Shown here: one piece after another, positions 25,014-36,122 of the stretch | Layout of the letters: every line of letters starts with the position of its first letter | How positions within the stretch are numbered: position 1 is the stretch's first letter | NCBI GenBank assembly: GCA_963678705.1 | Contig: OY783204.1 | Location: 20,470,759 to 20,534,758, forward strand | Reading direction: 5' to 3' | Length of the DNA stretch: 64,000 bases | From: Panorpa germanica | Taxonomy: Eukaryota; Arthropoda; Insecta; Mecoptera; Panorpidae | The notes under the pieces: generated by a model | What the model saw: the letters and a program-made list of their open reading frames with translations, nothing else | What the model was told of the DNA's origin: nothing | The model's database searches: none | Program-made: the position numbers and the translations under genes

Positions 25014-25907
25014 ATTTCATTAATTATTTGGAAACCAATAATTTAAACAACAATTATAATAATGCACACTTGCCAAAGGTTTGTGTTCTATGTATTTATA
25101 AACATTAAACTGTTGTTAATCAACAGCCAATTAAGCCGGTTTTGTTTTTCTACACTTCTAGGCAGGGGTGTAGTGGGGAGTAAGCTATTAATTGCAGTAG
25201 CGCGTGTATGATGATGCAGATTCAGATGCATTTCCTACAAATTCTATTACAACACTCAACGCTATGTACAGTGCACCAGGAAGTCTAATGTTGTCAACGG
25301 AGCTGTCAACATGACATTCGCCAATCTTTACAATTTGTTTGTACATATTTAAAATTAGATACAGTTGAAGTGCTACATATTTTAATTGTTGTAAGTGTGC
25401 GTTTATAATGAAAAATTGCATTCGGAATATTCAAATTATTTAAAGTCTACTCTTCTACATTATTCTAGATAGTCTTAAACATATGGTAGAAAACTTATAT
25501 ATTCTGGTTATCTAATATGCGTTTATTCATATTAATCAGTGCCGAATTAATCCATATTGGACCGAGAGGTTATCAAAAAAGTATAAATAATATGCTCGAA
25601 TTTCTCGCAAACTCTTTTAAAAAACTTTTTTCATATCTCCCACGCAAAATCAATTGTATCTAGTCAAACCGTTTTCTTTTTCTTGGGTTGCAATCCTGGG
25701 AGATCTCCATTTCGATCAGTGTTCTCAGTTGTTATTTTTATTCTAGTCGAACATAATTGAAGCTTAACCAATTAAAAAACTTAGGTTAACTTTGTCATGA
25801 GTAAACTGCAATTAAAAAACTCATTTTTTAGGTTAAAATTTAAATATGTCATAACTGAAAATTGAAGGAACAATTCTAAGCCGTTTTTATTTAACAGATC
25901 ATTAAGG

Positions 25908-26058
25908 CACTCCGCACATGAGGCGACTGATTGCAAATCTTAGTCCCGAATCTGCCCGGACCGAATGAGAATGGAACTGTGTTGTTAGTGAAAGAACGAA
26001 AGTGTGTACGAGTAAGAGAAAACACACGGCACGAACGAAACTTCACTGGTTTGGAGTA
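25908..26058 (-). repeat. Dispersed repeat copy (family of 16918-17040)
   Basis: This is an inverted copy: GGCGACTGATTGCAAA, GAATCTGCCCGGACCGAATG and CTGTGTTGTTAGTGAAAGAA complement the 16918-17040 words almost exactly. It continues about 25 bases further on each side than the third copy at 40575-40682. Confidence 0.75.
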
Positions 26059-26140
26059 CGTTTTCAACGACTCTGTTCCTCGGTCGCAGGGCCAAGCTTG
26101 GTTGAATGTGGTTGCATGCTGTTGATGGTGACATCATGAA

Positions 26141-26200
26141 CAGAGATGTGGACAAATACTATTCAAAAGTATTTAAATACATACAAATACAACACAATCG
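26141..26200 (+). repeat. hAT-like transposon terminus
   Basis: The sequence starts CAGAGATGTGGACAAATACT and continues into alternating AAAGTATTTAAATAC words, the style of many animal hAT elements (CAG start, then GTATT repeats). I found no matching right end or 8-bp duplication, so the element's extent is unknown. Confidence 0.35.
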
Positions 26201-27497
26201 CATTTTACAGTACCATGACTAAAAAACATTTATTTCGTAGCTTCCATAATGTAGTAAATAAATTAAAAAATGGTTTATATTTCTAAAATATCAGCATATT
26301 TAAATGAAATCTTCTTGAAATGGAATATAATGTATGTAACATCTGGTGTAGCACCTCTTAACACTGTGATAGTCGATAACAGGGGACTATCACTTAGAGT
26401 AAAATTCCTCGACACAGAAAAAACCGGTTTAGGCAACCTCTTGGAATATTATATCTTCTATGAACTAAAATTATCGGCGACTGAACATAAGAATGGAATG
26501 AAAGGGGAAGGGAGTACACTTCAAAAACCGTTTACGTTAGATAGAGTAAAGAAAATGAAATGAAAGAAATGTTAAAGAAAAATAATAAAATGACGAAAAC
26601 TATTTCTAAAACTATTTTGGTCGATAAGGATGTTCCTTTATCAACTGCACATATAATTCTCATTAAACTTATTAAACTAAAAATCAATAGATCGCAGCAG
26701 TAGTTGATAGTATGGATTCTACGCTACGGCGCCATTATTTAAATAAGAAATAATTGCATATACTCATGATATATTTAGTAAAATTCTGATGACTCCTAAT
26801 TTAGTCAGTAACCTTGTAAAATAATTTCCACATAATTAGCAAATTTAATAAGCAAACCAAGTAAATGATGAAATATAGCAGTGATAAATTATAAAACCAC
26901 TTAATCCAAATTATTAACGGCCGTGAAAATACCTGGCGACTTACTCCTTATTTTAAAACGTTCAAGCAAGTTAAAATTGCGTCACATGTGAACAACTACT
27001 ACCAAATGTTAGAGTTAGTCAAAGTCCTGAATGTCAAAATGCAAACGTGAGTTATTTTGAAACACAAACACATATTTTTCCACCCACTGACGCCGTTGAA
27101 AGTCACCAGTTCGAAATATACTTTGTAGATTGTACCAAACACCGTCGTGCCGGTCGTACGTTCGTTGTACCATATATTGGTGTAGGATATACTATAGAGT
27201 ATAGAGTATAGAACATTTTATTTGTATGAGTACTTTTCTATCCACGTGTCTAAATAACCAAATATCTCTCCCACATAGAAAGTAGAACATTAAACCTACT
27301 CACATAATGACTTCGATACTGTTTCTAAAAATGGAGACACTTTTATTGTTGTTTATGTCTTATTTTATGTAAATTTTAAATATATTCTGAAGTAATGTGA
27401 TAGCTCTCCAACAGGATGCTTATTTTATTGCAGTATGAACTTTGTAATCCGAACGACCTAAATATATGAATAATGCATTGTAATACATTCTATTCTA

Positions 27498-27740
27498 TTA
27501 TATTAATTGTTCATCTTTCGGCTTTACAATCTACATTCTTAATACATTTCATAGAACTTCAACTTGAAATTAAACTTAAACTATTCTAGACCTTTTTATT
27601 TCCAAAAGTACTTTCTGCTTCTTCTTCTCTTGGCCCTCTTCCTTCATTTTCCCTAGTCTTCCTTCATTCTCACCGTTTCCTCACCTCTTGTCTTCTTTGT
27701 CTCCTCTCGGCAAACCGTTTCCTGCTTCTCCTTCCTAATA
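27498..27740 (-). mobile_element. Second 3' fragment of the same LINE
   Basis: Its minus-strand 3' end reads GTAGATTGTAAAGCCGAAAG, as in 24521-25013. The upstream words TTTAAGTTTAATTT, AAAGTACTTTTGGAAAT and GGCCAAGAGAAGAAGAAGC also match, with several indels. It retains only 3' untranslated and very distal ORF2 sequence, with no intact frame. Confidence 0.75.
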
Positions 27741-29150
27741 CATTCTATTATTATTATTATTTGGCACTACATTCTTGTGCCTTAACTCATTTATTTACAT
27801 ATCATTGTGCTTTATTCAATTTTGATCCTTAATAAATCTAAACATTTCCACTCCTTCCAAACGAAAAAAAATATATATAAATTCATCCTATTGGCAATAA
27901 ACCTGAACCCGGGAGCCGGGTAGAAAACCCCACGGATCTGACGGACCCGACAGTCGAATGCTTTTGCTGGTGTAATTGCAAAATTAAATAAAACCCAAAG
28001 GGTGCCGCCCGAATTGTACAGCCCAAAAATTTAAAATATTTATTTATATATCAATAAACAAATAAATCATAAAATTTAGTAAAGGATTAGCATAAAGTTA
28101 TATATATTAAAATGGACGATGTTATTATGATGTCGAGATGATCACCAGACATCAGACCAATTAAAATAAAGAACTAACAGGATTAAAGTAATTTAAATAG
28201 CTATTTAAATGAAAAGAAATTTTTAAGTTTTAAAAATATTATACCCCCCATGCGTAATGTTTTCAATTCAAAAGTAAAGTTTTATTATTTATAATTACAA
28301 AATTATCTTTACTAGTATGTTAATCTCGCAACACTATATTTGGAACCGCAGTCATTTTCAGTTCAAAACCATTTTTTCCGTATATGAGATTTATCATTTA
28401 CTCACACAAAGTAATAAGGTACTAAATATACAAAATACCGAATGAGCATGAATCAAAATAATCAGTAACTAAAAACACTTGAACTTGTAAATTTGAAGCC
28501 TCAATCTTTAAATTCATCTTTTAAGTATTACCTAATAGAAATACCACGATGATTGATTTGTAGCTATTTTTATATGTAATTAATCAATTAATGAATTGTA
28601 CATTTAATAGATTAAAATGTCATTCAATGATTGATTTATGTGTTGAAATCAACTTCTCTTTCATAAAAATAAATAAATAATAATCATTATTTAAAATGAC
28701 TTATCAATTTTTATTTTAAAATCCTTATGTCAAAATTAGGTGTATAATCTGGTAACACAAAAATCTGTAACAAATATTTCATATGTATGTTGTTGCTGCA
28801 TACATCGTAATGACTTTTTGAACTGTGTTAAAATTAGATTTTGTTGTTCATTTAAACGTCGAAACGAAATATATACTTTATGTATATATATACAAGTATA
28901 TATAAATTGAATATGTAACATCCTATAATGATATAACGAGCTAGAAGAGAGCAACTTAGCTCGCTGGCAGCGGAATAATACGCGTAAATATATGTAGTAG
29001 TACGACATAACCTCAAAATCATTTCGATTAAAATACTCTTAAGTTCCTATCAGTGGTCTCTCGTAAAACATTAAATTAAAAGTATATCTAGTAGTAAATA
29101 ACAGTTTATTGTAACAGTTAGTAAAGTTGAGTGTTTTAGATACTTTCAAA

Positions 29151-29293
29151 TATTATATATCAATGAAAATAATACTTATATAAGATAACGAGTCCATTTA
29201 AAGTTATTTTGACAGTTGTGTTTTCTCTAAATCCAAACATCTACCTACGGTTTATATACTTTGTATGTGTGTGGTTTTTACTGGTGTTTTAAA
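29151..29293 (+). promoter_or_regulatory. Possible TATA promoter and leader of the 29294 exon
   Basis: TTATATAAG lies at 29176-29184, and an initiator-like GACAGTTG follows about 35 bases later (29211-29218). This would leave a leader of about 80 nt before the ATG at 29294. TATA-like words are common in this AT-rich DNA, so the support is weak. Confidence 0.25.
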
Positions 29294-29412
29294 ATGGGTT
29301 TAGCTCGTGAAATGAACGATTTGAAAGGTAATATGACACGGCATTCGCAGGATTACAGTCGGAGGGATCTGAAAGCCAACTTGCATAGAAACATGACGCG
29401 AATGCTAAGCAG
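29294..29412 (+). CDS. bun: TSC22/bunched, alternative first coding exon (distal)
   Basis: This is a 39-codon open stretch starting MGLAREMNDLKG and ending MTRMLS, followed by two bases (AG) of a split codon and a consensus donor, AG|GTAAATAG at 29413. The phase matches the acceptor at 60049 exactly. The joined product would read ...MTRMLS-S-ASGTSAVAIDNK, the layout of short TSC22-domain isoforms, which have a variable N-terminus fused to the common TSC box. The peptide is basic and contains an imperfect internal repeat (NDLKGNMTR and RDLKANLHRNMTR). I do not recognise it from a named isoform. It lies 30.6 kb upstream of the shared exon and is on the same strand. It could still belong to another gene, but the composition (GC-richer than its flanks), donor quality and phase argue for a real exon. 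The ATG is preceded by AAA, a good insect start context. Confidence 0.65.
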
Positions 29413-29889
29413 GTAAATAGTATTTCTATGTTATTTTTTTTTCATATAGGCACAATAAACTCATTAAGCATAGTTCATTGGAAAAGTTAATGCGGAAATC
29501 GTAAAAATATATTAAGTATTGTCTTGAATACGAATAAGCTAAATGTCTAGGATTATATTTTAGTATAAAATATTAATACCTAAGTCTGGATGGCGTGATC
29601 TTAAATGTGATTTTAATTGCAGCCCTGAAACAGTCTGCCTTAGTTGCAGAATTTATTATAGTCTGGAACCCAAAATTTGTCTTTATAGTTCTTTATTTTC
29701 GTAAGCTGAACTGAGGCGGTGTTTTTTTTATTACTTTCTAATCCTTCCAGACTTGCTAAATTTTTCACAGGATTATTGCTATCCTTTTTATAAAATATTT
29801 TACTTCTTCCTGTCGGGTATATTTGTTTTGATGCAATAAAAATATTTTGACCCTTTTTTTCTTGGTAATAAAATACAAAGTATTATTTT

Positions 29890-29958
29890 ACATATAACTG
29901 CACATTCAATTGAAATTTAGATTTCTTACTAATAGAGATATCTCACTAATGAACAGGG
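29890..29958 (+). repeat. End fragment of the CGTCCAGTTCATTAGTG family
   Basis: CATATAACTGCACATTCAAT, TTGAAATTTAG and GAGATATCTCACTAATGAAC match the right end of the element at 13887-14292. The left part is absent, and the terminal CTGGACG is changed to AGGGC. Confidence 0.6.
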
Positions 29959-30884
29959 CTTTTATTTTGTAAAACAATTTTTCTTAAATTTGTAATAGCT
30001 TTCTTGCTTTTTTTTTAGATCGTACAAACTTAATTGTATCTAGTTACAACTACCTTTTTAAGAAATTATATTTTTTTTTAGCTATCACGTTAGGATGCAA
30101 TACAAAAGCACATCTTTTGTTCAATAACCTAGGCAACGAGTTCATGTAATCAATTAATAATGAGTATAAATTATCTACTAGAGATAGTTTATTTGAAATG
30201 GTCGAAATGTCATATTATATTGAGACATATCGTTTGAAGATTGGTAGTATCTATGTGTCAGTTATCCTACGAACTTATTGAGTGATGTGTTAGTATTTTA
30301 TAAATGAAACATTTCCAAATCTGAAAACTACAACCAATTTTGAATTAATTAACATCATCAAATGAAACGATCTGATAACTTTTCTCGAATGTTAACAACA
30401 TCAATAATATTCTCCTAATATTTAATTACCCGATAAGGAAATGCACCATTTCAACTGAGGTTATTTTTAGATGCTCTAACTTTTTATAGCTATATAAATA
30501 CTGATTAATTTCACTTCGTAGTTCTAGATTTATTATTGGATTCTACTCATACGCGAAACAAACATACAATTCGTCATTGTTGTTTTGATTTACTCGAATT
30601 GAACGTACGTCTAGTTGGTTCCCAATTAACCAATAAATAATATTGACCTTTAATACGCGATCTTACGAGCGAGCATTGGACGTTTATGATTATTTTTATC
30701 ATTGATATTAATTAGATCGTAGTGTGGGTTATTCATTTGTTTGACAAGATTGAAATATTCGTATTTGAAAGGAATGTTTTAGTGACGTAAATGTTATATT
30801 AATAAATTGATAAATCTTCATCATCTGCACGTGTAAGTCGCAAGAATTTAATTTGGAACATCAATTTTGTAAAGTACCATACAG

Positions 30885-31090
30885 ACTGGTGCCACTTATA
30901 CATGCGACATTCAATATATATATATTTTCATTCATAAGGTGAAATTATTTAAACCGAATGTACTTGTGTTGTACTTTTAACGTACAGACTAGTGCGACAT
31001 AAACATGCGACTATAATAAAACCCTTACTTATGCTATATTTAAAAATTCTAGGTAATATGTTTATGAAACAAAAATATTTCAATCCTTCG
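30885..31090 (-). repeat. Dispersed repeat copy (family of 19038-19414)
   Basis: It has two tandem-like ends, ACAGACTGGTGCCACTTA and ACAGACTAGTGCGACATA, each followed by CATGCGAC. The stretch AAACCCTTACTTATGCTAT is the complement of the internal TAGCATAAG part of the 4062 and 19038 copies. It is truncated and rearranged. Confidence 0.65.
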
Positions 31091-34000
31091 GCGGCACTTC
31101 TAAAAGGATTGCGATTTTGAATGACGAGTATTAAAAATGAATATAATTTATTAATCAGAGGTGATTTACTTGAAAAACATCTGTGTAATAAAGAGGAGAT
31201 CTGAGATCGAATCCAGCTTGTGAACGATATTTTAATACTTATGAAATTAATGACATGATATAACGAGAACGTGAACCTTCTCTATAATAACACGTCAAGT
31301 GAGGACTTGTAATTTTCTTTAAAGAACAATATGTGTCATATTCTCAATTAATGATTCTAAGTTTTTAAAAACAATCGTAAGAAAATTACTATTGTTATAT
31401 CACAAAACTTACGTATAACATAGGTCGATGTAGGGTTCGTATGTTAAATGCAAATTTTAAAAATCAAAATCTACAAATTTAACTTTTTCTACTTCTAAAG
31501 AACATTAATAAATATACACGTATATTTAAATATTCAAGATAATTGTAAGGAAAGTCATTTTATTGTGAGCATGCTCAAACTGCATAAAATAGAAGAAGGC
31601 TTTATAAAATAAACGGCGTCTTTCTAAAACAAAATTTTACCTACACTTTTTTTAAATTTTGAATTAAGCCTATTTTTAGACAGACTTGTATACGTCGCAA
31701 AAATATAGGGCAACTCTAACCATATTATTAACCAGACGTCTTTAAAGCAGTTTTTACAATGTACCTGGCGACAGAAACTAAAGAAATTTATTGCTTTGAG
31801 AGGTAATATTGTCTCGACAAATATTTCCAAAGGATTCAAATATTTCAAAAGGATTAAAGTAATAAAAACTAAAAATCTAAAAATAAACTAATAAAGTACG
31901 ATTTATTTTATGATATAGTCAGCAGCTTAAATTTTAGTTACCCTTTTCTACTCATAACGTAAGGGTGGACGCTCACCCTTACCTGAAAACATGTACCTGT
32001 GGGCCGTACATAGTAGGCGGACTCTCTTAAAACATCTTATACAAGCATGACGAACGTTCCCCCCACTCTTATTGTTGGTTATAATAAATGAAACACACAA
32101 AAATTTTGATTTTTGCAAAATATATTTAATAAGTAAAAAACCGAAAATAATAATATAATACACATAATAAAAAATTAAAAGAGAGTACATATCATAATAG
32201 AATCCTGATATAACGGACAAAATGGCGAAAAGGATGATGAATAAATCTACTATAAGTTAAAGGCCTATTATAATTCTTTTTTCATGCTTTTATATTTGGT
32301 AATTCACATTTTAAATTTACTTACATTCATTTTTGCAAGTTCTTTATGCTCTACATTGTCACTACTATTCTCGTTGGATCTTTTATAATCTTCTGTTTCT
32401 TTAAATTTACTGAATGACCTTTCAACACTAGCTGTTGTTACCGGCAATGTAAAAAATATGACATTATTGCAGTGTGTATCTCAGAAAAGTAGCTATCCAA
32501 TTATTTCTAGAAGTAATTTTATTTATCTAGACCGTATTGTTAAAATTATATACTTTTCTCAGTTTACTTGTCGAAGGGCCCCGCACACATGGGGCCGAGA
32601 GGTAGTCTGCTTTATTAATGAATACAAGTTCATATATTTTCCTATAGCAATCACTTCTGGATTGTGATTTAATTTAATCCGCCCCTGATCGTAACTGCAT
32701 TCTGCTCTTATAACTACAATTAATGATGTCCTATTATTGACAGTCACGTATTATATGTTATATCATCAATTACCAGTTCTTCATTTGTTTTCTAAGCTTA
32801 ACTACTACTACGTAACAAGACTATTAATATTTTTAATTATAGTACTTGACCTTGAGCTCTAACATCTAAACATCTACTAAAATATACAACAAGAAATATA
32901 TAAATTACTGTTTTTAAAGAAGCATTGTGACATCACCATTACTAATTTTATAAATTCCATCACTTGGATTTGTCAAATGGCTATCAGCCAGGTTCACTAT
33001 TTCATAAATTTCCTATTTTGTAGAGAAAAAAATTGTTTTTTTCAAAAGACTTTTGGCGTCCCCGGATTTTTCCCTGAATTTCCTGGAACTTTGGAAAAAC
33101 TGGAAAAAAAGTGACCCCTTTTTTGTTGTATAACTTAGAACTTATATCTAGAACTTATATCTAGAAAGGTAAAATTTTGCATGTGTATTACGCTATTGAA
33201 TGCGAACATACGAGTATTTCAAGTCAATTCAAAATTTTCATTCGAGTCAATTCAAAATTTTATAAAAGGGGCTCTAAGAAATTTAAGGGATTTTTTGGGA
33301 TTTTTTTTTAAGGGAAATTTTGGATTGTGTAATAATTGAATATCATATTAATAAAAGTTCAATATTTCAAAAGTTTATTTGGAGGGACGGGGGCGGTTTT
33401 TGCCGAGGGTAAAAATTGTGCTAGAAAGTTGAATTTTTTTTATATAAGCGCTTTGATACCTAATTTACAAATCAAAAAAAGGTGGTCCAGAAACGCATAA
33501 ATTGAAAATATTTGTTATTTTGTTGAAAAAAAAATATTTTTTTAGTCGGTTTATAAGAAAAATTATTTGTTTTTATATGTAAAATTTATATAGAACGTAT
33601 TAAATATTTCATTTTAAAAATGGAATTAAAATTTGAAATGAAATTCAATTCACACACAAAAGACAGTCGTTGCTTACGATGGGGATGGTATATTCTATAA
33701 ATATTATAAAATAGAAATAATCCCGCCCCAAAAAAGGTTTAGCCAATAAACCACCCCCACCCTAAGTAAAAGGGGTGGGTGCTAACTTTTTTTCTTTTTG
33801 GTATATCTAAGTAATACACATTTCTAAATTCAGTTGTATACAATCCTTTGACTGATCAAGTATTGTTTATTAATATTCTGGTGCTAGCGCATTTATTAAA
33901 AATTTATAATAAACTTATATCATTTTAAAGTAGTGTTCAAACAATTGTGAAGCATAGTGATTTTTATTACAGTAATTACTCGTGAGCTAGTGTATCGAAA

Positions 34001-34184
34001 TATATTATTCATTCTGCGTTGTCCACTTTATATAGATGGATGTTGTGCTCTGTATCTTGGTGTAACAAGCTAGTCGCATTTAGCAAGTGAATCAGTGTTT
34101 TTAGTGCATATATAAAGAACTGTTCAAAGTTTTTAGTGATATATAGTGTTACAATTTGTGTGTTTTGCTTTTCACATCATAATT

Positions 34185-36122
34185 ATGTCTAACTCACAAG
34201 CGTATTTGGGAAGGCGGTCGTCAACGTCATCTTTAATACAATACGTGCTTATTAGTGCTCAAATAAAAAAAGAAAAGTCTCATCCGTTATATCCACTACA
34301 AATCGAAAACAGTTCAAATAATAATATCAATAGACGCGGGTCGGCACCTGCTCTAGCATCAGGAGGTTTCCTGTCAGCTACACCTCAAGAAGATTGTAAC
34401 AGTGTCCAATCACCGGATGTATCAGATACGCAAAATTCAAGTAATTGTAATACTAATCATGCTTGCAATTCATCTACTAATCCTACATCATCATCAACCA
34501 TTAACACTTTAAAAGAATCATCTTTACAAAGCCCTTCTCAAGAACCCATTATGAAAGTAAAAGTTGTTATCCGTGAAGGTCCTAAAGTTTATACCGTGCA
34601 ATTAAAAATAATTGATAAACCACGAACAAACGTTTCTAATGAAAACACAAAATCAAAAGATGAAACAGTAAATTCAAGACAGCAAGTTCATTTTCACTTA
34701 CCCATTACTAAGGCAAACGTTGTTAACCATGGTGGTTCATCTACAAATGTTGACACTAAATCAAAAGAAGATAGTAAGAATAATTATTTATCCCAAAAAG
34801 AAGACAACACAAAAAGAAATTCAAGACAAGAAATCCACCATACTACAGCCGCACAAATTCAAAATGATCGAAGTAATACAGCTCTACTTTACGCTACTCA
34901 AACGCCTTATCATTTCCACTTACCTATTACTAAGGCCCAAAAAGAAGACAACACAAAAAGAAATTCCAGACAAGAAATCCAACATACTGCAGCCGCACAA
35001 ATTCAAAATGATCGAAGTAATACAGTTCCACTATACGCTACTCAAACGCCTTATCATTTCCACTTACCTATTACTAAGGCCCAAAAAGAAGACAACACAA
35101 AAAGAAATTCAAGACAAGAAATCCAACATACTAGTACTACAAGTTCATTTATTCATTTAAAAAGTTGCCTTAAAAAGTCAAATAAGAATCATCTTAAATC
35201 TAAACCGTTGAACCCTTCTCAACGTCATGTTCGTTTCGTTTTACCCATTACTGTGGCAAAAGTTGGAACCCTTGATGGCCCATCTACAAATGTTGATGCA
35301 AATATTCCTACCAGTAGCACTAAATCAGAAGAAGATTGTAAGAATCATAATTCATCCCGAAAAATAAATTCAAGACAAGAAATCCAACATACTAGTGCTA
35401 CAAATTCATCTATTCATTTAAAAAGTTGCCTTAAAAAGTCAAATAAGAATCATCTTAAATCTAAATCGTTGAATTCTTCTCAACGTCATGTTCGTTTCGT
35501 TTTACCCATTACTGTGGCAAAAGTTGTAACCCTTGGTAGTCCATCTACAAATGTTGATGCAAATATTCCTACCAGTAGCACTAAATCAGAAGAAGATTGT
35601 AAGAATCATAATTCATCCCGAAAAATAAATTCAAGACAAGAAATCCAACATACTAGTGCTACAAATTCATCTATTCATTTAAAAAGTTGCCTTAAAAAGT
35701 CAAATAAGAATCATCTTAATTCTAAACCGTTGAACTCTTCTCAACGTCATGTTCGTTTCGTTTTACCCATTACTAAGGCAAAAGTTGTAACCGTTGGTAG
35801 TCCATCTACAAATGTTCATGCTACTAGTAACACTGAATCAAAAGATGATTTTAAGAAAAATAGTGCTACAAGATCACCTGTTACATTTGAAAATATTGAA
35901 AATATATCAAATACGGATCATACTAAACTGCCGGAATTACAAAATCATGAAAATGATACAGCTACATCAATCTCATCTGTTACAGTTGAAAATATTGTTA
36001 ATATACCAAATAAGGATCATACTAAACCGCTGAAATTACAAAAGCTTCAAAGTAGAATAACTAAAATATTAAGTTCAGTTTTTATATTAAAAAATAAATC
36101 TAAAATGTCAAATGAGGATTAA
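34185..36122 (+). CDS. Tandem-repeat Ser/Asn/Lys-rich protein with SCLK...RHVRF modules; possibly long bunched exon
   Basis: The first ATG is at 34185 (MSNSQAYLGRRSS); the open frame begins slightly upstream but without an earlier ATG. It encodes 645 residues. Residues 1-130 are polar, with RRSS and RRGS sites. Residues 163-560 are modules that start NSRQ and end LPIT-x-A, six times (LPIT at 172, 246, 294, 353, 440, 527). Two are 48-residue units (204-299) and three are 87-residue units (308, 395, 482; the third diverges at its end). Each long unit carries SCLK (327, 414, 501) and, about 20 residues later, RHVRF (347, 434, 521). This is the order and chemistry of SILK and RVxF docking motifs for protein phosphatase 1. 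There is no signal peptide, membrane segment or recognisable catalytic domain. The C-terminus has two VT-x-ENI-x-NI-x-N-x-DHTK units. The TAA at 36120 sits where a sister unit has CAA, so the frame may have been longer. It lies between two bun first exons on the same strand. It may be the rapidly evolving long-isoform exon, a separate nested gene, or a decaying gene. Confidence 0.6.
   Translation: MSNSQAYLGRRSSTSSLIQYVLISAQIKKEKSHPLYPLQIENSSNNNINRRGSAPALASGGFLSATPQEDCNSVQSPDVSDTQNSSNCNTNHACNSSTNPTSSSTINTLKESSLQSPSQEPIMKVKVVIREGPKVYTVQLKIIDKPRTNVSNENTKSKDETVNSRQQVHFHLPITKANVVNHGGSSTNVDTKSKEDSKNNYLSQKEDNTKRNSRQEIHHTTAAQIQNDRSNTALLYATQTPYHFHLPITKAQKEDNTKRNSRQEIQHTAAAQIQNDRSNTVPLYATQTPYHFHLPITKAQKEDNTKRNSRQEIQHTSTTSSFIHLKSCLKKSNKNHLKSKPLNPSQRHVRFVLPITVAKVGTLDGPSTNVDANIPTSSTKSEEDCKNHNSSRKINSRQEIQHTSATNSSIHLKSCLKKSNKNHLKSKSLNSSQRHVRFVLPITVAKVVTLGSPSTNVDANIPTSSTKSEEDCKNHNSSRKINSRQEIQHTSATNSSIHLKSCLKKSNKNHLNSKPLNSSQRHVRFVLPITKAKVVTVGSPSTNVHATSNTESKDDFKKNSATRSPVTFENIENISNTDHTKLPELQNHENDTATSISSVTVENIVNIPNKDHTKPLKLQKLQSRITKILSSVFILKNKSKMSNED
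34794..35081 (+). repeat. Two tandem 144-bp coding repeats
   Basis: Units start at 34794 and 34938 (QKEDNTKRNSRQEI...) and end in HFHLPITKA. By eye they differ at about six of 144 bases. A third, truncated start at 35082 runs directly into the first 261-bp unit, showing that the two repeat types share the NSRQEI head. The multiple-of-three length keeps the frame. Confidence 0.9.
35106..35862 (+). repeat. Three tandem 261-bp coding repeats
   Basis: Units start at 35106, 35367 and 35628, exactly 261 bp (87 codons) apart. The second and third are nearly identical until about 35780; the third then diverges. Each encodes HLKSCLKKSNKNHL and SQRHVRFVLPIT. The high identity indicates recent duplication or homogenisation by unequal exchange. 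Confidence 0.92.

Larger units (their letters stand above)
25014..29150. other. Non-coding stretch with repeat fragments
   Basis: Besides the listed repeats, it contains a CAGGGGTGTAGTGGGG hAT-like terminus near 25164 and a GC-rich patch at 27900-28010 (CCCGGGAGCCGGG) that I cannot assign. A 97-codon ORF at 26270-26563 follows the hAT-like end at 26141; I do not recognise it and consider it probably fortuitous. No other gene is seen. Confidence 0.4.
29413..34184. other. Non-coding stretch (putative bun intron)
   Basis: No gene is seen between the distal exon and the repeat-protein block. It holds repeat fragments at 29890-29958 and 30885-31090. A GC-richer patch at 32570-32686 has a minus-strand CAGGGGCGGATT start, as in hAT elements. 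ORFs at 31624-31848, 31948-32220 and 32458-32747 are not protein-like. TATATAAAG at 34109-34117, about 30 bases before a possible start for the 34185 ORF, is a weak promoter candidate. Confidence 0.45.

Noticed and set aside
26270..26563. 97-codon ORF after a hAT-like end
   Set aside because: Fairly long and partly protein-like, but no known domain and adjacent to a transposon terminus; not enough to call a gene.
34146..34184. Upstream extension of the 645-codon frame
   Set aside because: The first codon at 34146 is GTG and no ATG precedes 34185 in frame, so the start was set at 34185.
34720..35160. 146-codon overlapping ORF in another frame
   Set aside because: It is the shifted-frame shadow of the 144-bp coding repeats; its Lys-rich composition follows from the same DNA.
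35794..36033. 79-codon ORF in another frame
   Set aside because: It is a shifted-frame shadow of the C-terminal repeats of the 34185 ORF.
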